Source of the DNA: CAIMUS01 sp046347625
Lineage (GTDB): Bacteria > Pseudomonadota > Gammaproteobacteria > Competibacterales > Competibacteraceae
DNA length: 64,000 nucleotides
Direction of reading: 5' to 3'
NCBI GenBank assembly: GCA_046347625.1
Contig: JAXMFU010000002.1
Span: forward strand, 1,178,001-1,242,000
A model generated the notes under the pieces. That model ran no database searches, was not told the DNA's origin, and was given only the letters and a program-made list of their open reading frames with translations. Position numbers and translations under genes: made by a program. Positions 33,659 to 42,484 of the stretch are shown one piece after another (the first letter of the stretch is position 1; the number at the start of each line of letters is the position of its first letter).

Positions 33659-35491
33659 ATGTCCGATCAGTCCCCGCCGTTCGATTCCAAAGCTTTTCTC
33701 AAAACCCTGACCATCCTGCCCGGTGTCTACCGGATGCTGGATGCCCGGGGTCAGGTGCTTTATGTCGGCAAGGCCCGCAATTTGAAAAAGCGGGTCTCCA
33801 GCTATTTCCGTGGCAATCCAGGGTCGGTCAAGGTGCGCAGTCTGATGGCGCAGGTGCGGGCGGTCGAGATCACCGTTACCCATACCGAAGGGGAGGCGTT
33901 GATTCTCGAAAGCAATCTGATCAAGCAATTCCAGCCACGCTATAATGTACTGTTGCGGGATGACAAGAGTTATCCTTATATCCTCCTGTCCGCCGGGGAC
34001 TTCCCCCGCCTGTCATTGCATCGGGGTGCGAAACGCGAGCCGGGCCGCTACTTCGGTCCTTATCCCAATGCCCGTGCCGTGTACGAAACCCTGCATTTGA
34101 TGCAGAAAGTGTTCCGCCTGCGGCAGTGCGAGGACAGCTTTTTCCGCAACCGCAGCCGCCCCTGTCTGCAATATCAGATCAAGCGCTGCACGGCTCCCTG
34201 CACCGCACTGATCGACCGCGACAGCTATCAGCGCGATGTCCATCACGCCGTGCTGTTTCTCGAAGGCAAAAGTCACGAGGTCATCGATTCCCTGGTGCAA
34301 CGGATGGAAGCAGCCTCGGCCGAATTGAAATTCGAAGAGGCTGCCCTCTATCGGGATCAGATCGTGCAATTGCGACAGATTCAGGAACGCCAGCATGTGA
34401 GTGGCGAAAGCGGCGATCTGGACGTGGTGGCCGGTGCGATGCGGGAGGGTGAAGCCTGCGTTCAAGTGCTGTTCTTCCGCGATGGCCGTCTGCTGGGTAA
34501 CAAAGGTTTCTTCCCCAAGCTGCCGGCGGAAGAAGAAGAGAATACGAGCCACATATTGAGCGCCTTTCTGGCACAGTATTATCTGGACAAGGCTCCGCCG
34601 GCGGAAATTCTGGTCAATCAGGAACTGGAAGACGCCGATTTGCTGGCACAGGTGCTACAGGAACGTGCCGGTCGCAAAGTGGCCATCAGCGCGCGGGTGC
34701 GGGGGGAGCGCGCACGCTGGCTGGAACTGGCGCAACGGAATGCCGAACAGGCCCTGGGGTCCCATCTGTCCAGTCAGGCCGGCATGCAGCGTCGGTTACA
34801 GGCCCTGCAGACAGCCCTGGAATTGGACACCGTGCCTACCCGGCTGGAATGTATGGATGTCAGCCATACCCAGGGCGAGGCTACGGTAACTTCCTGTGTG
34901 GTTTTTAATGAGGCCGGACCGCTCAAGGCCGATTACCGCCGCTATAACATTACCGATATTACCCCCGGCGATGATTACGGCGCTTTGCGCCAGGCGCTGA
35001 CCCGCCGTTACACGCGTTTGCGCGCCGAGGAAGGCAAGCTGCCCGATATCCTGTTCATCGACGGTGGCAAGGGCCAGCTTGCTCAGGCACGCGCGGTACT
35101 GATGGAATTGCAAGTGCCGGAAGTCACCTTGGTCGGCATTGCCAAAGGTCCCGAACGTAAACCCGGCCTGGAAGTGCTCTACCGGGCGGAGTCGGCGCAG
35201 CCATTGATTCTGGCGGCGGATTCGCCGGCCTTACATCTGATCCAGCAGATCCGCGATGAGGCCCATCGCTTCGCCATTACCGGCCATCGCCGGCGGCGCG
35301 CCAAAGCCCGCACCACCTCGACGCTGGAAGACATTCCCGGCATCGGCCAGAAACGGCGCCAGGCCCTGCTCAAGCAATTCGGCGGTCTGCGCCAGCTTTC
35401 CCGCGCCGGGGTCGAGGATATCGCCGGGGTGGCCGGAATCAGCAAGGAACTGGCGCAACGCATCTACGACAGCTTTCATGGTGGGGATTGA
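33659..35491 (+). CDS. uvrC: Excinuclease ABC subunit C
   Basis: 610 residues from the ATG at 33659. The N-terminal GIY-YIG nuclease is seen as PGVYRML and VLYVGKARNLKKRV, the UVR motif for UvrB contact as ELKFEEAALYRDQI, the RNase H-like 5' incision domain as LECMDVSHTQGEATV and ILFIDGGKGQLAQA, and the final helix-hairpin-helix as DIPGIGQKRRQALL. It makes both cuts in nucleotide excision repair. In E. coli uvrC is followed directly by pgsA; here the last base of the stop codon is already the first base of a 115-bp repeat, and pgsA lies about 6 kb further on. Confidence 0.97.
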   Translation: MSDQSPPFDSKAFLKTLTILPGVYRMLDARGQVLYVGKARNLKKRVSSYFRGNPGSVKVRSLMAQVRAVEITVTHTEGEALILESNLIKQFQPRYNVLLRDDKSYPYILLSAGDFPRLSLHRGAKREPGRYFGPYPNARAVYETLHLMQKVFRLRQCEDSFFRNRSRPCLQYQIKRCTAPCTALIDRDSYQRDVHHAVLFLEGKSHEVIDSLVQRMEAASAELKFEEAALYRDQIVQLRQIQERQHVSGESGDLDVVAGAMREGEACVQVLFFRDGRLLGNKGFFPKLPAEEEENTSHILSAFLAQYYLDKAPPAEILVNQELEDADLLAQVLQERAGRKVAISARVRGERARWLELAQRNAEQALGSHLSSQAGMQRRLQALQTALELDTVPTRLECMDVSHTQGEATVTSCVVFNEAGPLKADYRRYNITDITPGDDYGALRQALTRRYTRLRAEEGKLPDILFIDGGKGQLAQARAVLMELQVPEVTLVGIAKGPERKPGLEVLYRAESAQPLILAADSPALHLIQQIRDEAHRFAITGHRRRRAKARTTSTLEDIPGIGQKRRQALLKQFGGLRQLSRAGVEDIAGVAGISKELAQRIYDSFHGGD

Positions 35492-35605
35492 TACCAAATC
35501 TCAATAAGTTTTAGACTTAAAAGCACCGGGTAGGGTGGGCACGGCCCACCTTATCCTTTTGATTCCGCTAAAGAAGGTGGGCCATGCCCACTCTACGGTT
35601 TAACT
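35491..35605. repeat. 115-bp repeat, right arm of a long inverted pair
   Basis: Inverted partner of 28164-28278, with one mismatch seen. It starts at the last base of the uvrC stop codon. The internal GTAGGGTGGGCACGGCCCACC stem could terminate transcription of uvrC, although no T-run follows directly. Confidence 0.88.
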
Positions 35606-35663
35606 GACCTTGAGCCTTGAACCCTGAACCTAATCCAACAATCACTCTCATCCAGACAACTCC

Positions 35664-36842
35664 ATGGTTACAGCCTCCCCATCGCCGCCGGCAGAGCCGG
35701 GCGTTACCCTTCTGTCGCATTGGCCGCCGCGGGTCTGGGCGGTGTTGTGTTACCGTTCAGGCGACAATACCCAGATTCTTTCACTGGCGGAGGCACTGGG
35801 CTGGCCTTTCGATATCAAGCACTTGGCCTACAAGCAGCGGAAGGTGGCCATCAATCTGCTACGCGGAACCGGACTGGCGGGTATCGACATTCCTCGCTCC
35901 AGTCCTCTTGCTCCACCATGGCCGGACCTGATTATCTCCGCGGCCTTTCGCAACGAGCCGGTCTGCCGCTGGATTCAGCGCCAGGCGGACCATCGGGTTC
36001 GTTATGTCCATATCGGTCGCCCCTGGGCCCGGTTCGATAATTTCGACCTGGTCGTTACCGTGCCGGAGTATCGCCTGGCGCGCCATCCGAAGGTGCTGCA
36101 TAACGACCTGAGCATTCATGGCGTGATGGCGGAGCGTCTGGCCGAGGCGGCGGCGCATTGGGCACCGCGCCTGGCCGAGCTGCCACGGCCTTATATCGCC
36201 GTGCTGGTGGGTGGTTACAGCGGGCCCTATACTCTCGACCGTCCTACCGCCGTGCGTCTGGGCCGACAGGCCGGTGCGCTGGCCCGTGAACTCGGTGGTT
36301 CTCTCCTGGTAACGACCAGCGCGCGGACACCACGCTCTTCCGCGGTGGCCCTGCAAGCGGCAATCGATGTGCCGGCCTACTTTTTTCACTGGACTCGGCA
36401 GGCAAATGACAATCCCTACTATGGCTACCTGGCGCTGGCCGATTCCCTGATCGTGACCTGCGACAGCGCCTCGATGCTGACGGAGGCCTGCGCCACCCGT
36501 AAACCGGTCTATATTTTCGATCTGGACGAGCGCCATACCGCCGGCAATCCCGCGCTGCGGCATCCAGGCGCTACACCGCCATCCTCCCGAAGTTGGCGGG
36601 ACTGGCGTTTCCATCATTTGCAAGCCGCGTTGTATCGACAGATGATGCGGCTGCCGCTACCCCGGTTGTCGCGCGATATCCGCCTGGTTCATGAATATCT
36701 GATCGGATCCGGCCGTGCGGTCTGGTTGGGCCAGCCGTTTCCACCAGGTCCACCCCTGCCGCCCCTGGAGGATACCGAGCGCGCCGTTACCCGGATTCGG
36801 GCGCTGTTCGAACCGGCTGCCGGATACGAACCTGTAGGCTGA
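35664..36842 (+). CDS. ELM1-family (DUF1022) protein, paralogue 3
   Basis: 392 residues. Shared family segments: VLCYRSGDNTQILSLAEALG, HIGRPWARFDNFDLVV, IAVLVGGYSGPYTLDRPTAV, TTSARTPRSS, YYGYLALADSLIVTCDSASM and EACATRKPVYIFD; the end has GQPFPPGPPLPPLEDTERAV. It is closest to paralogues 2 and 4. Together with the PAP2 gene downstream it forms the beginning of the envelope-type block inserted between uvrC and pgsA. Function as for paralogue 1: unknown, GT-B-like. Confidence 0.82.
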   Translation: MVTASPSPPAEPGVTLLSHWPPRVWAVLCYRSGDNTQILSLAEALGWPFDIKHLAYKQRKVAINLLRGTGLAGIDIPRSSPLAPPWPDLIISAAFRNEPVCRWIQRQADHRVRYVHIGRPWARFDNFDLVVTVPEYRLARHPKVLHNDLSIHGVMAERLAEAAAHWAPRLAELPRPYIAVLVGGYSGPYTLDRPTAVRLGRQAGALARELGGSLLVTTSARTPRSSAVALQAAIDVPAYFFHWTRQANDNPYYGYLALADSLIVTCDSASMLTEACATRKPVYIFDLDERHTAGNPALRHPGATPPSSRSWRDWRFHHLQAALYRQMMRLPLPRLSRDIRLVHEYLIGSGRAVWLGQPFPPGPPLPPLEDTERAVTRIRALFEPAAGYEPVG

Positions 36843-36968
36843 ATCTTCCATGATATGGAACGGCGTCTTTACCGTCTCGACTGCCTGGATGGTCAAGGCC
36901 GAAATGACAGGCACCGGGTAAGACCGCTATAGTTAGAAAAATCCAAACCGAGGTAGCCGCTTGACAAG

Positions 36969-37961
36969 ATGATCATGAAGACGGAAGCACTATATCGCCC
37001 TTCCTGGGAGTTGGTGGATCTGCTTTTTCTGGGCTACCTGGGAATTCTTATTGTCCTGCTGTCGAGATTGCTGCTCATCCTGCCGCAGCATCGGGTCGTC
37101 CTCTCCCAACTTATCGTTGTGCATCTGGCGCTGGCCGCGATCGTCATCGCCGCACGCTGGCTGCCTGTGTTCTGGAACCATGCACTGGCCCGATTGCTCC
37201 GCTGGTGGTATCCGGCTTTGCTGTTTACCTTCTGTTTCGAATCGGTCGGTAAAATTATTCACTTGCTCGATCCGGTGCTACTCGATCCCCATCTGCACAA
37301 CGCCGACCGGTTGGTGTTCGGCCGGGAGACGGTCACCCTTCTGCAGCAATATGCCAATCCCTGGCTGACCGAACTGATGTACTTCTGCTATACGAGCTAT
37401 TATTTTTTCATTCCGGCGGTCGGTTTTAACCTCTACCTGCGGCCATGGAATTCATCCAGGCACAGGCCCGGCCCGGCTTTTCGGGAATTCATGCTCGCCG
37501 TCTCGCTGACTTTTTTATTTTGTTACCTTCATTTTTTAGTAACTCCGGCAGGTGGCCCGGTATTCTGGCCCGATTATCCGGGTGGCGTGCTGAAACTGCG
37601 CGGTGGACCGATTACCACTTTCGAACAATGGCTCTTTGAACATGGTACTATCGTCGGTGGGGCTTTTCCTTCCAGCCATGTGGCCGTTGCCGTAGTGGCC
37701 ACCGGCTATGCCATCCGCTTTCGGGTAGCTCCTTTTGTCTTTGTACCCTTATGTATCGGTCTGGCCATCAGCACCGTCTATAACGGCTACCATTACGGAA
37801 TCGATGTGCTCTACGGCATTGTCGTTGCGTTGGTGATGATCGGGGTGGCGCCACGGCTGTTCGCGTGGTATGCGGGGCGATCGGCCGGTCCGGTAGATGC
37901 TAAGCAGCAAATGCACCCGAAACAACCACTACCCGGCGAACACTTGCCAGGGGGGCAATAA
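36969..37961 (+). CDS. PAP2-superfamily membrane phosphatase or phosphotransferase
   Basis: 330 residues with about six membrane segments. The acid-phosphatase motifs are incomplete but readable: GGAFPSSHVAVAVV (SGH-like motif) near residue 228 and YHYGIDVLYGIVVA (the final HxxxD) near 278. The subfamily resembles inositol-phosphoceramide/phosphotransferase-like PAP2 proteins. It would act on a lipid phosphate at the inner membrane. Start ATGs at 36969 and 36975 are equally plausible. The tail of ~25 residues is hydrophilic. Confidence 0.8.
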   Translation: MIMKTEALYRPSWELVDLLFLGYLGILIVLLSRLLLILPQHRVVLSQLIVVHLALAAIVIAARWLPVFWNHALARLLRWWYPALLFTFCFESVGKIIHLLDPVLLDPHLHNADRLVFGRETVTLLQQYANPWLTELMYFCYTSYYFFIPAVGFNLYLRPWNSSRHRPGPAFREFMLAVSLTFLFCYLHFLVTPAGGPVFWPDYPGGVLKLRGGPITTFEQWLFEHGTIVGGAFPSSHVAVAVVATGYAIRFRVAPFVFVPLCIGLAISTVYNGYHYGIDVLYGIVVALVMIGVAPRLFAWYAGRSAGPVDAKQQMHPKQPLPGEHLPGGQ

Positions 37962-38060
37962 GCGGTAAGGCAAACAAAGTGGCAGCGCCGTCCCGGCGCT
38001 GATAGGCAACCATCACCGAGTTTTTTTCCAGTCACATAAATAAAACAGTGAGCTCAAGTC

Positions 38061-38870
38061 ATGGCTATTGCACAACAGTGGATTCAATTAAGACGCCGTT
38101 TCGTGATGAATTACGGCAGACGCCTGTTATGGGCAATGGATAATTTCCTGGGTCGGCAGTCCCGAATTGGAGACCACCCGTTTTTCGATGCAGAGCAGTT
38201 TCCCTGGGTCCACACCCTGGAAGCCAATTGGCGGACCATCCGCGCCGAATTGGACGAAGTTATGAAATTTCGCGAGCATGTTCCCGCGTTCCATCAACTG
38301 TCGCCCGATCAACAGCGAATCTCCAAAGGCGACAATTGGAAGACCTTCGTCATCTACGGCTTTGGCAATCGGGCCGAACGCAACTGTCGATTATGTCCTG
38401 AGACCGCCCGGATTCTGGGCACGATTCCCGGCTTGCAAAATGCCTGGTTCTCTATTTTGACGCCGGGTTATCACATCTTGCCCCATCGCGGCGTGACCAA
38501 GGCGTTGATCCGTTGCCATCTCGCCTTGCTGGTGCCAAAGCAGGCCGAACAGTGCTGGATCCGGGTGGACGATCAGCGCCGTTACTGGGAAGAAGGCAAA
38601 TGCATGGTGTTCGACGACACCTACGATCACGAGGTCTGGAACCAGACCGATCAGGATCGGGCCGTGCTGTTTATCGATAGTGAGCGACCCTTGAAGCTGC
38701 CGGGTCGTTTGCTAGCCAAGTTTCTGGTCCGAGCCGTGCAATGGACCGCCTACGTGCAGGATGCGCGCAAGAATCTGGCCACCTGGGAAGACCGACTGGA
38801 GGCGGCGGTACGGCGGACGGAAACATATCAGTATCCGGATGCGGACGATAAGCCCCAGACGTTCCGATAA
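38061..38870 (+). CDS. Aspartyl/asparaginyl beta-hydroxylase-family oxygenase
   Basis: 269 residues. The 2-oxoglutarate/iron core has the first histidine in ILPHRGVTKALIRCH, and FDDTYDHEVWNQTDQDRAVL provides the second histidine and nearby arginine. The family includes LpxO, which hydroxylates lipid A acyl chains, as well as peptide hydroxylases. Given the acyltransferase of the LpxL type two genes later, a lipid substrate is an attractive inference but is not shown. No membrane anchor is obvious apart from a weakly hydrophobic N-terminus. Confidence 0.82.
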   Translation: MAIAQQWIQLRRRFVMNYGRRLLWAMDNFLGRQSRIGDHPFFDAEQFPWVHTLEANWRTIRAELDEVMKFREHVPAFHQLSPDQQRISKGDNWKTFVIYGFGNRAERNCRLCPETARILGTIPGLQNAWFSILTPGYHILPHRGVTKALIRCHLALLVPKQAEQCWIRVDDQRRYWEEGKCMVFDDTYDHEVWNQTDQDRAVLFIDSERPLKLPGRLLAKFLVRAVQWTAYVQDARKNLATWEDRLEAAVRRTETYQYPDADDKPQTFR

Positions 38871-38919
38871 GCCCGAGTGCAATTAAAACCATGAGGCGTC
38901 GTTGCTCGTTCCTGGGAGC

Positions 38920-39095
38920 GCCGGCGTCCGCGCCGGCCCTGGGAGCGCCGGCGTCCGCGCCGGCCTTAAGTTTTGTAGGTCGGGCACAGGACGTGCCCGA
39001 CAATGCCCAGCAGCAGAGGCTGTCGGGCACATCCTGTGCCCGACCTAGGGCGCCGGAAACGCTGCGCAGGCTTCGCTTATTCCGGCCTACGCAGC
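38920..39095. repeat. Cluster of intergenic repeats
   Basis: Three parts: a 27-base unit CTGGGAGCGCCGGCGTCCGC + GCCGGCC in two tandem copies (38920-38965); a large inverted repeat GTAGGTCGGGCACAGGACGT ... CATCCTGTGCCCGACCTAG (38973-39047); and a GCTTATTCCGGCCTACG piece at about 39079. The first gives a stable GC-rich foldback. No gene. Confidence 0.75.
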
Positions 39096-39099
39096 TGCT

Positions 39100-40251
39100 T
39101 TAAGGCTCTCCTCGCAGCAGTGGGGCCGCAAACAGCGCCTCTACCCGCGCCGTCGCCCGCGCCAAATCTTCCAATGGGGGTAGCGGCGGTCCCGGCGGAA
39201 AGGGTTGACCCAGCCATGCCGCCCGCCCGGAGGCGAGCAGCAACTGATGGATCCGACCGATATCGCGCCGTAACTGGCGCAGCTTGAGGCGCACGCCGAG
39301 CCGGTGGATCAGGGCATCGAAGCGTAAGCGTTCCCAGCGCTGTTGCCAGCGCTGCCAGCCTCCCTCCGGAATTGGCACAGCCTGGTCAGGCGCGAAAATA
39401 TAGACCGGTTTACAGGTGGCGCAGGCTTCGGTCAACATCGAGATGCTGTCACCGGTGACAATGAAAGCGTCCGCCAGGGCGAGGTAGCCAAAATAGGGAT
39501 TATCGTCGCGCTGGGGCGTCCACTGAAAGCAATAGGCCGGTGCCGTCAGGGCCGTGGTCAAAGCCGTGGCCGCCGCTCGGGGCGTGCGGGCGCTGGTCGT
39601 CAGCAGCAGGGAACCGCCCGCCTCCAATGCCAGTCGGCTGGCGGTCTGTCCCAGATAGGTCGCCGTGGCCCGATCGAGGGTGTAGGGGCCACTGTTACCC
39701 CCGACCAGCAGGGCAATGCGCGGCGCCGGCAGATGCTCTAGGCGTGGTGCCCAGCGGGTCGCGGCCGCCGCCAGCCGCTCCGCTGTAATCCGCTGTAGCG
39801 GCAGCAGGTTATGCAGCACATTGGGCCGCTCCGGCAATTCGTACTGCGGCGTGGTGACGATCAGATCGAACTGCGCGAGATCCGCCCAGGGACGCCCCAT
39901 ATGGACCAGTCTTACCTGCCCGCCTGCCTGGTCTCGAATCCAGCGTGCCACCGGCTCGTTGCGCCGTCCCGCGGAGATCACCAGATCGGGCCAGGGTGGT
40001 TCGAGCGGACTGGAACGCTGCCTGACAATTCCGGCCAGGGTGCGGCCCATCAGTATATTCGTCAGCAACTCGGTCCGGCGATACACCAAGCGCTTGATCT
40101 CGAAAGGCCAGCCCAATGCTTCCGCCAGCGCCTGAATCTGGGTATTGTCTCCCGCCTTGTAACCCATCAGCAGCCAGACTCGGGGGGGCCGGTGAGCCGA
40201 TACCGTAGCTGTTAAAGAAGATGGGCGTGACGGTGGGTCAGTGGCCATCAT
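39100..40251 (-). CDS. ELM1-family (DUF1022) protein, paralogue 4
   Basis: 383 residues. Carries VWLLMGYKAGDNTQIQALAE, HMGRPWADLAQFDLIV, IALLVGGNSGPYTLDRAT, TTSARTPRAA, YFGYLALADAFIVTGDSISM and GQPFPPGPPLPPLEDLARAT. The start codon overlaps the end of the lipid-acyltransferase gene by 14 bases, so the two are translationally coupled. That coupling is the best contextual hint in the window that ELM1-family proteins act in envelope lipid or lipopolysaccharide metabolism. Confidence 0.84.
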   Translation of the reverse strand: MMATDPPSRPSSLTATVSAHRPPRVWLLMGYKAGDNTQIQALAEALGWPFEIKRLVYRRTELLTNILMGRTLAGIVRQRSSPLEPPWPDLVISAGRRNEPVARWIRDQAGGQVRLVHMGRPWADLAQFDLIVTTPQYELPERPNVLHNLLPLQRITAERLAAAATRWAPRLEHLPAPRIALLVGGNSGPYTLDRATATYLGQTASRLALEAGGSLLLTTSARTPRAAATALTTALTAPAYCFQWTPQRDDNPYFGYLALADAFIVTGDSISMLTEACATCKPVYIFAPDQAVPIPEGGWQRWQQRWERLRFDALIHRLGVRLKLRQLRRDIGRIHQLLLASGRAAWLGQPFPPGPPLPPLEDLARATARVEALFAAPLLRGEP

Positions 40252-41194
40252 TTATCGGCGTTACCGTCTTAGGCCAGCGCCGCTTGGTGCACAGCCATTG
40301 CTCCGGGCGTTGCCGAATCCACTCTTCGAACGAGGCGTTGACCTTACGCGTCATCTGCAAGGCTTTGGTGGTGTTGTCGGCCTGTTCGTCATCCGGCTTG
40401 ATAGGGGGATAAAAGTTGATCCGGAAATGTGCGCCTTGCAGCCGTTCCACCCGCAACGGAATCAAATCACAGCCCAGTTTGAGCGCCAGCCGCGCCGGGC
40501 TCGACGTGGTCGGCGCCGCCATGCCGAAGAAAGGAATCATGTCACCGCTATCGATCCGCTGGTCCACCAGAAAGCCCATAGACGTGCCTTTGGACAATAA
40601 ACGCACGGTGGCCCGCATGCTGTCCTCCTTAGCCAGAAAATTGCATTTCAGTAATTGCCGTTTTCGCCATAGCATGCGATTGAGCAAAGGATTCGTCAGC
40701 GGTGCATAGAGTGCGGTCAGGGGAACGTCCATTCGTACCGCCACGGCGGCACCCAGCTCCCAGTTACCCAGATGGGCGGCGACAAACACCGCGGCTTTCT
40801 TACCCTCCCGGTAGGGTTGCAGATCCGTTTGTAGATTGAGTTCCAGCCATTGTCCGGTCGAATCGTTGACGATCTTCGGCAGATGGGGATACTCGGCCAG
40901 CACCGCACCGAGATTTCCCCAAACCGCCCGCGCCAGCGCCTCGATTTGCGCCGTAGTTTTATCCGGAAAGGCCAGACTGAGATTATTTTTGACCTGACGG
41001 TGCTTCGCCAACCGCGGGCCCAATCGGCTCAGCGACCATTGGCCGAAGGCAACCGCCCGATCGGGCGGCAGCAGCGAACAAAAGCCCCAGAATGCTCCCA
41101 AAATGCCGGCTTCCAACGACCAAAGTGAATATTGCAAGAGGCGTGATTTGGCGGCGACAGCGCGCAGGCCGTGCCCCAGGAATAACTGCGCCAA
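40238..41194 (-). CDS. Lipid A biosynthesis acyltransferase, LpxL/LpxM type
   Basis: 318 residues. The catalytic HX4(D/E) motif is HLGNWE in VAAHLGNWELGAAVA; the later FLVDQRIDSGDMIPFFG is the second conserved block of Kdo2-lipid A late acyltransferases. An N-terminal hydrophobic helix anchors it to the inner membrane. It adds a secondary acyl chain to lipid A precursor. It is the first gene of a two-gene operon with ELM1 paralogue 4, overlapping it by 14 bases. The 278 bases upstream (41195-41472) hold no gene. Confidence 0.88.
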   Translation of the reverse strand: MAQLFLGHGLRAVAAKSRLLQYSLWSLEAGILGAFWGFCSLLPPDRAVAFGQWSLSRLGPRLAKHRQVKNNLSLAFPDKTTAQIEALARAVWGNLGAVLAEYPHLPKIVNDSTGQWLELNLQTDLQPYREGKKAAVFVAAHLGNWELGAAVAVRMDVPLTALYAPLTNPLLNRMLWRKRQLLKCNFLAKEDSMRATVRLLSKGTSMGFLVDQRIDSGDMIPFFGMAAPTTSSPARLALKLGCDLIPLRVERLQGAHFRINFYPPIKPDDEQADNTTKALQMTRKVNASFEEWIRQRPEQWLCTKRRWPKTVTPINDGH

Positions 41195-41472
41195 CGTAGC
41201 TTACTCCGTTGTTCGAATTGACCAATGCTAAAAACTGAGGGACCGGGCGGCGGTCGCTGCCGGCAAGGCCCGGAGCGCTTTCACCCAGGTCGGCTTCCCT
41301 TGTCGGACAGGGAAGGTCTCATTATACTGACAAACCAGCCGGCAACCAGCCCTGACCCGATTGCCTTGAATAGCATCAGGGCTGAACAGCGCGATCCTTG
41401 GAATTGGACCTGGTAACGCCCCGGTTCAACACCGCTTGGTTTCCCGACAACGATTCATAAAGACGAGCTTCC

Positions 41473-42039
41473 ATGCAGTTTAACCTGCCCACCTTTTTTA
41501 CCCTGCTACGGATTGTCTTGATTCCGGGTTTCGTGGGCGTATTTTTTCTGCCGGTGAAGTGGGCCAACACCGCCAGCGCGGCCATGTTCGGACTGGCGGC
41601 CCTGACCGATTGGCTGGATGGCTATCTGGCCCGGCGCTGGCAGCAAACCTCTCATTTCGGCGCTTTTCTGGATCCAGTGGCGGATAAGCTGATGGTAGCG
41701 GCGGCGCTGGTGCTACTGGTACAAGCCATTCCTACGCCCTGGATGGCCATTGCGGCGGTGGTGATCATCGGCCGGGAAATCACTATCTCGGCACTGCGGG
41801 AATGGATGGCGCAGATAGGCAGCCAGGCCACCGTGGCAGTGTCGATGATCGGTAAGCTCAAGACCACCGCTCAGATGGTAGCGCTGCTGTTGCTGCTGTA
41901 CCGCGAGCCGTTGGGTATGTTTCCGACCCGGCAGGTAGGACTGGCGCTATTACTGATAGCGGCCGCCTTGACGCTGTGGTCGATGACACGCTATCTGTTG
42001 GCCGCCTGGCCGGTCATGCAGGAGCGTATGAATACTTGA
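41473..42039 (+). CDS. pgsA: CDP-diacylglycerol-glycerol-3-phosphate 3-phosphatidyltransferase
   Basis: 188 residues with four to six membrane helices and the complete CDP-alcohol phosphotransferase motif: DG-x2-AR-x8-G-x3-D-x3-D from DGYLARR to FLDPVADK at residues ~38-60. It makes phosphatidylglycerol phosphate, the first committed step to phosphatidylglycerol and cardiolipin. It is followed by tRNA-Gly, tRNA-Cys and tRNA-Leu exactly as in E. coli. Confidence 0.95.
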   Translation: MQFNLPTFFTLLRIVLIPGFVGVFFLPVKWANTASAAMFGLAALTDWLDGYLARRWQQTSHFGAFLDPVADKLMVAAALVLLVQAIPTPWMAIAAVVIIGREITISALREWMAQIGSQATVAVSMIGKLKTTAQMVALLLLLYREPLGMFPTRQVGLALLLIAAALTLWSMTRYLLAAWPVMQERMNT

Positions 42040-42079
42040 CGCTGCCATTTTTCCTTTTATAATGGAGGTTCCCTGTTTT

Positions 42080-42155
42080 GCGGGAATAGCTCAGTTGGTA
42101 GAGCACAACCTTGCCAAGGTTGGGGTCGCGAGTTCGAGCCTCGTTTCCCGCTCCA
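42080..42155 (+). tRNA. tRNA-Gly (GCC)
   Basis: 76 bases including CCA; acceptor GCGGGAA/TTCCCGC, D-arm TAGCTCAGTTGGTAGAGCA, anticodon loop TTGCCAA (GCC), T-arm GTTCGAGCC. Confidence 0.96.
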
Positions 42156-42168
42156 GATTTCTGCTCCA

Positions 42169-42193
42169 GACCTCGACTCGGTCGGGGTCTTTT
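42169..42193 (+). terminator. Terminator-like hairpin between tRNA genes
   Basis: GACCTCGA and TCGGGGTC form an 8-bp stem with one G-T pair and a five-base loop, followed by TTTT. It lies between tRNA-Gly and tRNA-Cys and may lower read-through or guide processing. Confidence 0.55.
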
Positions 42194-42237
42194 CGTTTCT
42201 CCGGCCGCCGACGGGAACCGTGCTGGAGTCGATTTCA

Positions 42238-42311
42238 GGCTAGGTGGCAGAGTGGTCATGCAGCGGCCTGCAAAGCCGTGGACGCCGGTTCGATTCCGAC
42301 CCTAGCCTCCA
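42238..42311 (+). tRNA. tRNA-Cys (GCA)
   Basis: 74 bases including CCA; acceptor GGCTAGG/CCTAGCC, anticodon loop CTGCAAA (GCA), T-arm GTTCGATTC. Confidence 0.95.
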
Positions 42312-42387
42312 TACAGACAGAGCGCCGGCCTAACAGGCGCACCGGGAGTTTCCTTCACGGCGTAAGCCATGACAACCCATCCGGCGG

Positions 42388-42471
42388 GGGCGAGTGGCGG
42401 AACAGGTAGACGCTATGGACTTAAAATCCATTTTCCGAAAGGAAGTGCGGGTTCGAGTCCCGCCTCGCCCA
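42388..42471 (+). tRNA. tRNA-Leu (TAA)
   Basis: A class II tRNA: acceptor GGGCGAG/CTCGCCC, anticodon loop CTTAAAA (TAA), a long variable arm TTTCCGAAAGGAA and T-arm GTTCGAGTC. The discriminator A is followed by CTA instead of CCA, so the 3' end must be added after transcription, unlike the three other tRNAs of this window. Confidence 0.94.
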
Positions 42472-42484
42472 CTATAGTGCCGGC

